This document shows positions 8,064-16,282 of a stretch of DNA of 64,000 nt, piece by piece (the stretch's first letter is position 1; every line of letters begins with the position of its first letter). Source of the DNA: Paenibacillus sp. FSL R5-0623. Lineage in GTDB: Bacteria > Bacillota > Bacilli > Paenibacillales > Paenibacillaceae. The notes under the pieces are model-generated. The model had not been told where the DNA came from and made no database searches. It worked only from the letters and a program-made list of their open reading frames with translations. The stretch lies in assembly GCF_037974265.1 (NCBI RefSeq), contig NZ_CP150233.1, positions 5,208,001 through 5,272,000 on the forward strand. The letters are read 5' to 3'. The position numbers were made by a program, and so were the translations under genes.

Positions 8064-8315
8064 ATGTCTGCAGAACAAGACGATCAAGAGCACATCCATA
8101 TCGATGATCTTGTCTGCCCGTTATGCGGGGAAGCTAATCGCTGTTCCTATGCCGCAGGACATCCTCATTCGGAATGCTGGTGTAACCGGGCTACTTTCCC
8201 CGAAGGTGTATTCGACCGCATTCCGGCAGAGCAGCGCCGAAAATCGTGCATATGTCAACGCTGTTTGGATGACTATGCCGATAAACTCCAACCAAAAGAA
8301 GAGCCACACAGTTAA
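8064..8315 (+). CDS. Small cysteine-rich CWC-family protein
   Basis: Protein of 83 residues, start ATG reading MSAEQDDQEHIH with GGGAGGGAAG upstream. It carries eight cysteines: CPLCGEANRC, CWC, then CICQRCL, matching the cysteine-rich CWC family, which probably binds zinc or another metal. No enzymatic function is known to me for this family. It follows the MutS2-like gene on the same strand, and its stop codon lies inside the stem of the downstream bidirectional terminator. Whether it works with the MutS2-like protein is unknown. Confidence 0.7.
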   Translation: MSAEQDDQEHIHIDDLVCPLCGEANRCSYAAGHPHSECWCNRATFPEGVFDRIPAEQRRKSCICQRCLDDYADKLQPKEEPHS

Positions 8316-8331
8316 CAACTGTATGGCTCTT
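8299..8331. terminator. Bidirectional terminator between CWC gene and mtlD
   Basis: AAGAGCCA and ACAGTT arms pair with AACTGT and TGGCTCTT, with one-base mismatches, flanked by A-rich sequence on the left and T-rich on the right. It serves both the plus-strand CWC gene and the minus-strand mannitol operon, which converge here. Confidence 0.8.
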
Positions 8332-8377
8332 CTTCTATTATGCATTATCTAGACTGTTAGCCCCGCTACCACTGCTC

Positions 8378-9523
8378 TTACATTTGGTTATACTGGGCAA
8401 CAGCCTGTTGAAGCACCGGATGATGCTCATCTATGGACGTATAATGATGCAGTGCAGCCGAAACCCCCTTCTGGCGGATCATGTCCTGCAGTTCAACCGC
8501 TTCCGGATCATCGGAGACATCGAACTTGCAAGCTGCTGCCATACCCATAGCCAGATAAGTCGTATCAGTTCCATCCGCATATGCCTGAAGGGCCGGACGA
8601 ACCAAACGATCATTCGGAGACAACTTGCGCAGCGGGGAACGACCAACACGAGTAACCTCATCGGTAAGATACGGGTTTACGAATCGTCCCAATATTTTGA
8701 CAATATACTGCTCATGTTCTTCCGGGTTGAATGCAAAACGCTTCACCAGAACTTTTCCAGTTTCCTGCAAAGCACCGTAGACAATCGATTTCACCTTTTC
8801 GTCGGCAATAGCCTGCTGAATCGTGTCATACCCATGCACATTACCGATATATGCTGCAACGCAGTGCCCTGTATTTACAGTGAACAGCTTCCGTTCAATA
8901 TACGGTTCCAGATCATCGACATATAGAATGCCCTCAACCGGTTTGAATGCAGGAGCCATCTGGGAACGATCAACTACCCACTCGTAAAAAGGCTCAACCT
9001 GTACATGCAACGGATCTTCATGATGCTGAATAGGCACGATCCGGTCTACGGCTGAATCTGGAAAATAAACATACTGATCTGCAAGGGAACGTACTTTTTC
9101 ATCAAGCAGAGCATATACATGCTCTTTCAATTGTGTGCTGGCTCCAATGGCGTTCTCGCAAGCAATAATGTGAAGAGGGTTTTGAGCAGGACCGGAATTC
9201 AGTCTTTTCTCAAGTCCCTTCGCAATCCCTGGTGCAATATGTTTTAACACGCCCACACCCACTGCGGTTGTAATCAGATCAGCTTCTACAACCGTTTGGG
9301 CAACCGTCTCCAGCTGGGTTCCATCGATTGCATTTACGCCTGTAACGGTCTCCTGATCCTTGCTCTCGTTAGCCAGTTCCACCGTGTACTGTCCCCGTTC
9401 CTGAAGAGCGGTTACCAAGGTCTGATTCACATCGGAGAAAATCACTTCATACCCTGCACGGGAGAGAATCAATCCAATGAACCCACGTCCAATGTTACCT
9501 GCGCCAAAGTGTAGAGCCTTCAT
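8378..9523 (-). CDS. mtlD: Mannitol-1-phosphate 5-dehydrogenase
   Basis: Protein of 381 residues that oxidises mannitol-1-phosphate to fructose-6-phosphate with NAD+. The N-terminal Rossmann motif reads MKALHFGAGNIGRGFIG and the catalytic region contains the conserved KLFTVNTGHC (about residue 210–220), both diagnostic for the polyol-specific long-chain dehydrogenase family. Its ATG overlaps the stop of mtlF by 4 bases (ATGA), showing translational coupling. It is the last gene of mtlA-mtlR-mtlF-mtlD, the order known from Geobacillus. The product feeds directly into glycolysis. Confidence 0.96.
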   Translation of the reverse strand: MKALHFGAGNIGRGFIGLILSRAGYEVIFSDVNQTLVTALQERGQYTVELANESKDQETVTGVNAIDGTQLETVAQTVVEADLITTAVGVGVLKHIAPGIAKGLEKRLNSGPAQNPLHIIACENAIGASTQLKEHVYALLDEKVRSLADQYVYFPDSAVDRIVPIQHHEDPLHVQVEPFYEWVVDRSQMAPAFKPVEGILYVDDLEPYIERKLFTVNTGHCVAAYIGNVHGYDTIQQAIADEKVKSIVYGALQETGKVLVKRFAFNPEEHEQYIVKILGRFVNPYLTDEVTRVGRSPLRKLSPNDRLVRPALQAYADGTDTTYLAMGMAAACKFDVSDDPEAVELQDMIRQKGVSAALHHYTSIDEHHPVLQQAVAQYNQM

Positions 9524-9954
9524 AGTTCCATTTCACTTTCCAGAATAGCGATTACTTCTTCGGCTGTTTTCGCCAGACGCAGGGCCTCCATGTTCTCATC
9601 CTCAGCACAGATCACCGCAATGCTAGTCAAGATCTCCATATGTTCCCCGCCTTGAGCCGCGATACCAATGACCATATAAGCCTTTTCTTCGCCAAAATCA
9701 ACACCCTGTGGATACTGAATGACAGAGATACCTGTGGATAAAATGAAAGCTTTGGATTCCTTCGTACCATGCGGAATAGCCAACCCGTTTCCTACATAGG
9801 TCGAGACAATCTCTTCTCGTTCAATCATCTTCTCAATGTAATCAGCGGTAATATGTCCCGCATCCTTCAGAATCTGCCCTGCCATACGAATCGCTTCGTA
9901 TTTGTCCTGAGCCGTCGCATTCATGATGACTTTATCTGTTGTTAACATACTCAT
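9520..9954 (-). CDS. mtlF: Mannitol-specific PTS enzyme IIA
   Basis: A 144-residue cytoplasmic phosphocarrier. The phosphorylated histidine is in GLAIPHGTKES (about His62), the signature of the fructose/mannitol EIIA family. It takes phosphate from HPr and passes it to the IIB domain of MtlA. It overlaps mtlR by 4 bases at its start and mtlD by 4 bases at its end, so these three are tightly coupled. The start ATG has GGAGGT 9 bases upstream within the end of mtlR. Confidence 0.95.
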   Translation of the reverse strand: MSMLTTDKVIMNATAQDKYEAIRMAGQILKDAGHITADYIEKMIEREEIVSTYVGNGLAIPHGTKESKAFILSTGISVIQYPQGVDFGEEKAYMVIGIAAQGGEHMEILTSIAVICAEDENMEALRLAKTAEEVIAILESEMEL

Positions 9955-12053
9955 AATGGTTGACCTCCAATTTCGGTTTTACTGCGATAAAATCCAACGA
10001 GTTCCTGGGACAGGTAATGAATGAGTTCATCCCTGATTCCTTTTTCCAGCAATGTAATCATTTCTTCCTGCAATAACAGGGCGCTGATCTCACTGAGAAC
10101 CTCCAGGCTTTCCTTGGATAATTCTCTGGGACCCAGCATCAAGAGGATATGGGTAACTCCTGCCGGATCATCCGGCGTACGAAGGAGTGGCTCCGTGAGC
10201 TGAAACAAGCTAATCGACGGCCTGTAAATTCCCTCACTGCGTGTATGAAACAGCGCAAGTCTTGTGCCGGGAATTTTCTGACTCCCCACTGCTTCACGTG
10301 CCTCCAACCGTTTTGCGATCTCCTCCGGTTCCTTCAATACACCAGTTCCATGGAGTACGTTGCACATCGCATATACGGTTTTATAGAAACCGATATCTTG
10401 GTTATCCAGCGGGTACACCTGAAACTTGCCAATAATTCGGACGATTTCAACTAAAATAGCTTCCATTCCATCAGGGTCAGAGTAACGACTTGTCGTCTGA
10501 ACCTCTATTTCACGGGGCTTATTATGCTGTTGTTGTAATGTTGTTGTTCGGATAAAATGACGCAGACGTTCGCTCTCTTCCGCCGTAAGCAGTGGACTCA
10601 CTTTGTAATACTGATGCTCATCCATCGGCAGATCGACAGTGGATAACACCAGGTCATATTGATCTGTAGGTATCCGGGCAGCTTCATACCAGGACACGCT
10701 ATCCATGATCCGAATCTCGGGAATCTCCTTGGATAATCGGCTGGAAAGCATGCGTGATGATCCAATTCCGCTTGTACACACGATGATGGCCCTGATCTCC
10801 CGTTTCAATGCACGTAACCTCTCGATGGAAGCGCCAAAGTGCATGACCAGGAAACCAATTTCCTCATCCGGAACGTTAGTACCTGGCCAAGCTTGATGCA
10901 CGGATTGTTTGACCTCTTCGAAGAGTGAATCATAATCCTTGCGAATCTGCTGTAGTAGCGGATTACGAATCATCTGTTGCCCTTCAATTCGCTCCATTAC
11001 AGGTTGCATATGACCAAGCAGACCTTCACGAAGCAACCGATCCTCATGAAAGGCATAATGTGTTCTCGCCTGCATCTGATCAATCAGTGAATGTACCCTG
11101 TCCAGTAAAATCAAATCGTCTATTGGCAACAGCCGCGAAGAATGAATCCGCTGCTCTGTCTCAACTAATAGTCTGTGAAAATAAGCTTGCTCATCTTGGG
11201 AGAATGTCAGCCCCAGCTGGGTCGATAACACACCACACAAGCGGGAAGCCATATAAGGTGGAACCTTCATCTCATCCTGCTCTGCGACTTCATCTCCCTT
11301 GTTCTCCAGGGGAGGTATACGGCCAATGCCAAAGCCTTTACGAATACGTACAACCGCTACGGATAATTGAATCAGCAACTTCATGTATTGGCGTTCCGGG
11401 ATGTTCTCCAACCATTCGATGTCTGGTTGCCATAACGCATTTTCGACCGTAAGCACATCACCGTGTCCGATCATATCCAACAGTTTTTGGTTTACGATGG
11501 AGCCTCCCTGTTCTGGCTGTCTTCCGAATAGGTCCGACTCATCCAAAAATTCGAGAGCAAGTGCAGCTATGGCTGTGCGATGAATCGTCTCACTTCCGTT
11601 AATCTTGACGCCATATCCACGTCTGCGAACCAGCTTTAGTCCCGCCTGACGAATTCGTGACTCCAGATCGTCCAGATCAGTGGTTACGGTGGATACGGTC
11701 ACTTTCAGATCCGAAGCCAAGGCGAGTAACTTTACAGGCTCCGGTTCATCCAGCAGGATGCAAAGCATGAAGAGCTTACGCTCTTCTGGCGTAAACTCTA
11801 CATATTCTTTACCCTCTAGTTGCTGGCGCAATACAGCCAGATCATCGGAACCGGCATCGATTCGGATGCCGGTTCCTGATTTTTTTTCCAGCTTCATGCC
11901 CAAAGGTTCAAGCCATTGTTCAATCATTTGCAGCTCCCGGTGAACCGTTCGGGTACTGACCTTTACTTCAACGGCGATTTCGCCGGCAGTTACTTCATGT
12001 GGATGCTCTAGCAGGAACTCCACGATTTCACGTTGTCTTTTGGTAATACTCAT
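9951..12053 (-). CDS. mtlR: PTS-controlled transcriptional activator of the mannitol operon
   Basis: A 700-residue regulator: N-terminal helix-turn-helix (EIAVEVKVSTRTVHRELQMI), a second DNA-binding wing, two PTS regulation domains with phosphorylatable histidines, a GatB-like EIIB domain (IIVCTSGIGSSRM, Cys about 420) and a C-terminal EIIA-like domain (LALFHTRSEGI). This matches MtlR of Geobacillus and Bacillus, activated by HPr-dependent phosphorylation of the PRDs and inhibited through the EIIB/EIIA-like domains. It sits between mtlA and mtlF as in Geobacillus, 38 bp after mtlA, with GGAGG before its ATG. It should bind upstream of mtlA. Confidence 0.94.
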   Translation of the reverse strand: MSITKRQREIVEFLLEHPHEVTAGEIAVEVKVSTRTVHRELQMIEQWLEPLGMKLEKKSGTGIRIDAGSDDLAVLRQQLEGKEYVEFTPEERKLFMLCILLDEPEPVKLLALASDLKVTVSTVTTDLDDLESRIRQAGLKLVRRRGYGVKINGSETIHRTAIAALALEFLDESDLFGRQPEQGGSIVNQKLLDMIGHGDVLTVENALWQPDIEWLENIPERQYMKLLIQLSVAVVRIRKGFGIGRIPPLENKGDEVAEQDEMKVPPYMASRLCGVLSTQLGLTFSQDEQAYFHRLLVETEQRIHSSRLLPIDDLILLDRVHSLIDQMQARTHYAFHEDRLLREGLLGHMQPVMERIEGQQMIRNPLLQQIRKDYDSLFEEVKQSVHQAWPGTNVPDEEIGFLVMHFGASIERLRALKREIRAIIVCTSGIGSSRMLSSRLSKEIPEIRIMDSVSWYEAARIPTDQYDLVLSTVDLPMDEHQYYKVSPLLTAEESERLRHFIRTTTLQQQHNKPREIEVQTTSRYSDPDGMEAILVEIVRIIGKFQVYPLDNQDIGFYKTVYAMCNVLHGTGVLKEPEEIAKRLEAREAVGSQKIPGTRLALFHTRSEGIYRPSISLFQLTEPLLRTPDDPAGVTHILLMLGPRELSKESLEVLSEISALLLQEEMITLLEKGIRDELIHYLSQELVGFYRSKTEIGGQPL

Positions 12054-12091
12054 ATCTCAGCCTCCGGCTCAGGGAAAACAAATGCGTGCAA

Positions 12092-13546
12092 TTACTTCAG
12101 ACGTTCAACGAGCGCATCGTATTCCGGGCTTTTTAGGAAGTTGTCGATGGATATATGTTCTGCGTTCGGCGCAACGGAGCGGGCACGATCGGTTAATATT
12201 TGTTGTGTAATTACCACATCTGCATCCGGTGGGATATCACTGATGGCCGTATTGGTCACCATAACGTCAATCCCCTCTGCCTTCATCTTCTTGCGCAGAA
12301 TGGAAGCACCCATGGCACTCGAACCCATGCCTGCATCGCAGGAGAAGACAATTTTCTTCACGTCTGTTTTGACGGTAGAAGAAGCCATATCTGCGGTTCT
12401 GTCTGCTTCACGATGATTAGCCGTAATGCCAGCGTTTGGTACGGTTCCTTGACTCTTCATGTCTTTCATCCGACTGGATGCGGACTCCAGATCTTCGTCC
12501 TTTTGTTTACCCGTTTTCAGTAACACTGCTGCAACCAGGAAAGAAACGACGGCTGCTACAAGCACCCCTGCAAGCATCGGCAGGTATCCACCTTTTGGTG
12601 TTAAGAGGGAATACGCGATAATACTACCCGGTGATGGTGCTGAAACAAGTCCTGCTCCGGTAAGCATGAATGTTAATGTACCTGCGACGCCACCCGCGAT
12701 TGCGGCAAGAATCAGAATTGGTCTCATCAGAATGTAAGGGAAGTAGATCTCATGAATTCCCCCGAAGAAATGAATGATAACGGCACCTGGTGCAGAAGAT
12801 TTGGCCATTCCGCGTCCGAAGAAACAGTAAGCAAGCAAGATACCAAGTCCCGGACCCGGGTTCGATTCAAGCATGTATAATACGGATTGCCCTAATTCTC
12901 TTGCTTGATCTGTTGCAATCGGTGTCAGAATCCCGTGGTTGATTGCATTGTTCAGGAACAATACTTTACCTGGTTCAATGATTAGGTTTACCAGCGGTAA
13001 CAAGCCCAGATTCATTAAGCCTTGTACCCCGGCAGATAATACTTTGCTAATCGCTTCTACAGCAGGCCCGATGCCCAGTAGCGCAAAAATCCCCAAGATC
13101 CCGCCAATAATACCGGCTGAGAAGTTGTTAACCAGCATTTCAAATCCGGCTCTAATTTTACCTTCAATGGATTTATCGAACTTTTTGATAATCCATGCTG
13201 CCAGTGGTCCGGCAATCATGGCACCTAGGAACATTGGGATATCACTACCTACGATGACCCCGATGGTCATAATGGCACCCACGACACCACCACGCTGACC
13301 ATGCACCATCGTACCCCCGGTGTAACCAATTAACAGTGGCAGCAAATATTTGATCATCGGATCAACTAGCTGTGCGAGCGTCTCGTTAGGGAACCAGCCT
13401 GTTGGAATGAACAGAGCCGTAATTAATCCCCAGGCGATGAATGCGCCCATATTCGGCATGACCATACCACTCAGGAATCGGCCAAAACGCTGAACACCAA
13501 CCCGTAGCCCACCTTTGGAATTGGACGATTGGTCCAAATTACTCAT
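12092..13546 (-). CDS. mtlA: Mannitol-specific PTS enzyme IICB
   Basis: A 484-residue membrane transporter. The N-terminal IIC domain (about residues 1–340) has multiple helices and GxGI-type loops (NAINHGILTPI, FGGIHEIYFPY); a linker follows, then a IIB domain with the phosphocysteine in IVFSCDAGMGSSAMG (about Cys401). It imports mannitol and phosphorylates it; the IIA function is the separate MtlF. It is the first gene of the operon, with AAGGAGG 8 bases before ATG. Confidence 0.95.
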   Translation of the reverse strand: MSNLDQSSNSKGGLRVGVQRFGRFLSGMVMPNMGAFIAWGLITALFIPTGWFPNETLAQLVDPMIKYLLPLLIGYTGGTMVHGQRGGVVGAIMTIGVIVGSDIPMFLGAMIAGPLAAWIIKKFDKSIEGKIRAGFEMLVNNFSAGIIGGILGIFALLGIGPAVEAISKVLSAGVQGLMNLGLLPLVNLIIEPGKVLFLNNAINHGILTPIATDQARELGQSVLYMLESNPGPGLGILLAYCFFGRGMAKSSAPGAVIIHFFGGIHEIYFPYILMRPILILAAIAGGVAGTLTFMLTGAGLVSAPSPGSIIAYSLLTPKGGYLPMLAGVLVAAVVSFLVAAVLLKTGKQKDEDLESASSRMKDMKSQGTVPNAGITANHREADRTADMASSTVKTDVKKIVFSCDAGMGSSAMGASILRKKMKAEGIDVMVTNTAISDIPPDADVVITQQILTDRARSVAPNAEHISIDNFLKSPEYDALVERLK

Positions 13547-13612
13547 TGTATTATCCTCCTTGGATCAAGTGATTATGATTTATGAAAGGGGTATCATTTC
13601 TCCCCTGCTGTA

Positions 13613-13660
13613 ATCCTAAGCGAGAATGCTCTCCTGTTCAATGAAATGAAAGCGTACTTT
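13613..13660 (-). promoter_or_regulatory. mtlA promoter with adjacent palindrome
   Basis: On the minus strand TTGAAC (13641–13636), 17 bases, TAGGAT (13618–13613). Just upstream of the -35 is GAAAGCGTACTTTC (13647–13660), a near-cre palindrome with two extra central bases, which could be a CcpA or MtlR site. The rest of the 420-bp gap between mtlA and gcvH holds no gene I can support. Confidence 0.45.
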
Positions 13661-13864
13661 CGTCATGAACAATGATGACAACATTAGGTTATGTAATCGT
13701 TTTAATTGATGCATAATGGCTGAACCCATTGGTACACAAGGCTTTTCTTGCCTATGACTTTTGTCATTTCCAGAATCATTTTCTAACCTATAGCTTGGTC
13801 CAATCAGGTGATTTACATCCACAATCTGCTTCAATCCACATTCAAAACCATTCTTGGAAAGCAC

Positions 13865-13898
13865 AAAAAACCTGTGCAAGCATCCGGCTCACACAGGT
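13865..13898 (-). terminator. Terminator after gcvH
   Basis: On the minus strand ACCTGTG pairs with CACAGGT across a 15-base loop and is followed by T's (complement of AAAAAA at 13865–13870). It lies about 70 bases beyond the gcvH stop. Confidence 0.75.
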
Positions 13899-13965
13899 CG
13901 AAACAATATGAAGCTCATTTCATTTGGTTATAAAATATATGTTAATAAGTACAAGTTCGTTGATG

Positions 13966-14358
13966 CTATTCTTCCGTATGTTTACGATATGCGTCTGCAT
14001 TCATCAATGTAGACAATGCTGCTGTCAGATCTCCCTCAACACGGATCTCAATCATCCAGCCTTCCTCGTAAGGAGAGCTGTTCACAAGTTCAGGGGAGTC
14101 CTGCAACGAATCATTCACTGCAATAATTGAACCTGTGACGGGAGAGAACAAGTCGGAAACCGTTTTGACCGATTCGATCGTTCCAATGCTGTCTTCTGCT
14201 TTTACATTGGTTTCAAGGTCAGGCAATTCCACAAACACAATGTCACCCAGCTGATGCTGCGCGAACTCGGTAATGCCAATACGTACAGTATCCTCCCCTA
14301 CGGTTTGCACCCATTCGTGCTCTTCACTGTACAGGAAATCACTTTTCAATTCGCTCAT
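13966..14358 (-). CDS. gcvH: Glycine cleavage system H protein
   Basis: A 130-residue lipoyl carrier. The lipoylated lysine lies in GTIESVKTVSDLFSPVTG (about Lys65), and the N-terminus reads FLYSEEHEWV, both conserved in GcvH. It shuttles the aminomethyl group from GcvP to GcvT. Here it is divergent from and more than 780 bp away from gcvT-gcvPA-gcvPB instead of being in that operon, so it lacks the glycine riboswitch. A TTGACA box on the minus strand at 14456–14451 may be its -35 element, but the -10 is poor. H protein also serves lipoate metabolism in Bacillus, which could explain separate control. Confidence 0.95.
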   Translation of the reverse strand: MSELKSDFLYSEEHEWVQTVGEDTVRIGITEFAQHQLGDIVFVELPDLETNVKAEDSIGTIESVKTVSDLFSPVTGSIIAVNDSLQDSPELVNSSPYEEGWMIEIRVEGDLTAALSTLMNADAYRKHTEE

Positions 14359-14630
14359 CGATATCCGCCTCGCTTTTCATTAATGAGTACATGCGTTCTT
14401 TGACCTTAACCTTTTTCCCAGAACATAGCGTATGATATTTATGAATCAAATGTCAAGATACCTCACAATTTATTTGCTGAACACCTCTACATCCTGTAAC
14501 CGGATTACACTCTTTCTTCATATACTGGTGAATATTAGAATAGTAAGCGTAGTCTTTAAGAATACACGAACAATAACATCAAAATTAAATTAAATATTCG
14601 GTTTTTTAATCATTATCTATGATATCGTTC

Positions 14631-14660
14631 TTGACATCGGTAGTGGATTCACGTTTTAAT
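14631..14660 (+). promoter_or_regulatory. Promoter of the gcvT operon
   Basis: TTGACA, 18 bases, TTTAAT. Start of transcription would be near 14667, about 45 bases before the first glycine aptamer. Confidence 0.6.
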
Positions 14661-14713
14661 GAGAGGAGTAAATGTGTTTGTTGGACTATGTTATACCCGC
14701 GGATGAATGTAAA

Positions 14714-14930
14714 GGGAGAGATTACCCGTGACACCCGATTCGGGAGGTACATGAGGTAACGCCGAAGGAGTAAACCACCGATAAGCGGAGGTGAATCTCT
14801 CAGGCAAAAGGACTTTTACGGGACGCAACTCTGGAGAGCATCTATTCGCCCTGTGCGGGCGTTATGATCACCCAAGGGGAAACCTGCTGCACAACCGCAG
14901 CGGGGTAACTCTCAGGTACAAGGGACAGAG
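14714..14930 (+). promoter_or_regulatory. Tandem glycine riboswitch (gcvT leader)
   Basis: Two consecutive glycine aptamers. The first has GGGAGAG (14714), GCCGAAGGAG and a CTCTCAGGCAAAAGGAC core. The second (from about 14835) has CCCAAGGGGAAACC and ends in AACTCTCAGGTACAAGGGACAGAG. These are the conserved cores of the cooperative gcvT riboswitch of Bacillus. It stands in front of gcvT-gcvPA-gcvPB and should switch them on when glycine is abundant. Confidence 0.95.
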
Positions 14931-14989
14931 CCTTAGAATACAGCGTGCTACTTGGCATGCCGATTCTTTGGCCTGTCCTTTTCCTTTTT
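14923..14989 (+). terminator. Riboswitch-controlled terminator before gcvT
   Basis: GGACAG-GCC (14923–14933, with one bulged A) pairs with GGCCTGTCC (14970–14978), followed by TTTTCCTTTTT. The 5' arm overlaps the last conserved bases of the second aptamer, so glycine binding would hold that arm and prevent termination. This is an ON switch. Confidence 0.75.
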
Positions 14990-15145
14990 CCCAAAAAACG
15001 AAAAACAGGATGTAGAACGGCGCTGCCATAGCTGGCTTCCATACTTATGTGATGAAATTATCTAGCTGGAAATTTAAAAATACCCTGGTTCATTGATCCA
15101 CGATTGTATATCCGGCCGGCTGACGGCCCATGATGAGGTGATTTG

Positions 15146-16282
15146 ATGTCCGATTTGCATAGAACACCACTCTTCCCACTATATCAGCAATATGAAGGCG
15201 TACGGTGCATTGATTTTGGAGGCTGGGAGCTTCCGGTACAATTTAGCGGAATCCAGAAAGAACATGAAGCCGTACGCGAGCGCGCTGGACTGTTCGATGT
15301 ATCCCATATGGGCGAATTCACAGTACAGGGTGAGCAGGCCGAAGTTTTTTTGCAACAAATGATGACTAATGATGTGACCACACTTGTTCCCGGTCAAGCC
15401 CAGTACACCCTGATGTGTTATCCAGATGGCGGTGTGGTGGATGATCTGCTCGTGTATAAACTGGAAGATCAGCATTATATGCTTGTGGTTAACGCCTCTA
15501 ACATCGACAAGGATTGGGCATGGCTGCAAGAGCACTTGATCCCCGGCGTAAGCATGACCAACGATTCGGAGCAGACGGCGCTACTCGCCTTGCAAGGTCC
15601 ACTGGCTGTAGACATTATCGGGAAAGTTACGGATACGGATGTATCCTCGATTGAACCGTTTCGTTTTGTGCCCGATGCCGAAGTATGTGGAGTAAAATTA
15701 CTGTTGTCCCGTACCGGTTATACCGGTGAAGATGGCTTTGAGCTATATGTACCTGCAGATCAGGCCGCTGTGGTCTGGAATGGGTTAATGCAAGCGGGTG
15801 AAGGTCACGGACTCGTACCAACCGGACTTGGTGCCCGGGATACACTGCGCTTTGAAGCAAGGCTACCACTGTATGGACAGGAATTGTCGGCAACCATCTC
15901 TCCGCTCGAAGCTGGTGTTGGCATGTTTGTGAAGCTGAATGCCGGACCTTTTATCGGACACGAAGCCTTGTTACAGCAAAAAACTGACGGGCCTGCCCGC
16001 AAACTGGTCGGCATTGAAGTGTTGGAGCGCGGTATTCCCCGCCCCCACTATCCCATATACGCCAAAGGCGTACAGATCGGTGAAGTGACAACAGGTACGC
16101 AATCACCTACATTGAAGCGTAATCTGGGGCTTGCCCTCATCGACAGCAAATACGCTGCGCTGGGAACCCCGCTTGAGATTGAGATCCGCGGCAAGAAATT
16201 AAAAGCCGAGGTCGTGAAGACCCCTTTTCATAAACGGACACGTACGTCGAAGACACCTACTCAAGGAGCTGATCAAGCATGA
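15146..16282 (+). CDS. gcvT: Aminomethyltransferase (glycine cleavage T protein)
   Basis: A 378-residue enzyme that transfers the methylene group from aminomethyl-lipoyl H protein to tetrahydrofolate and releases ammonia. The family features YEGVRCIDFGGWELPVQFSGI at the N-terminus (in parts), FDVSHMGEF, and TGYTGEDGFELY are visible, and length is normal. The ATG is used as start because GAGGTG is 5 bases before it; a TTG directly upstream is in frame but less likely. It overlaps gcvPA by 4 bases (ATGA). Expression is governed by the upstream glycine riboswitch. Confidence 0.96.
   Translation: MSDLHRTPLFPLYQQYEGVRCIDFGGWELPVQFSGIQKEHEAVRERAGLFDVSHMGEFTVQGEQAEVFLQQMMTNDVTTLVPGQAQYTLMCYPDGGVVDDLLVYKLEDQHYMLVVNASNIDKDWAWLQEHLIPGVSMTNDSEQTALLALQGPLAVDIIGKVTDTDVSSIEPFRFVPDAEVCGVKLLLSRTGYTGEDGFELYVPADQAAVVWNGLMQAGEGHGLVPTGLGARDTLRFEARLPLYGQELSATISPLEAGVGMFVKLNAGPFIGHEALLQQKTDGPARKLVGIEVLERGIPRPHYPIYAKGVQIGEVTTGTQSPTLKRNLGLALIDSKYAALGTPLEIEIRGKKLKAEVVKTPFHKRTRTSKTPTQGADQA

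Noticed and set aside
13616..13879. An 87-codon minus-strand frame between mtlA and gcvH
   Set aside because: It covers the gcvH terminator and the mtlA promoter and has no ribosome site or conserved segment.
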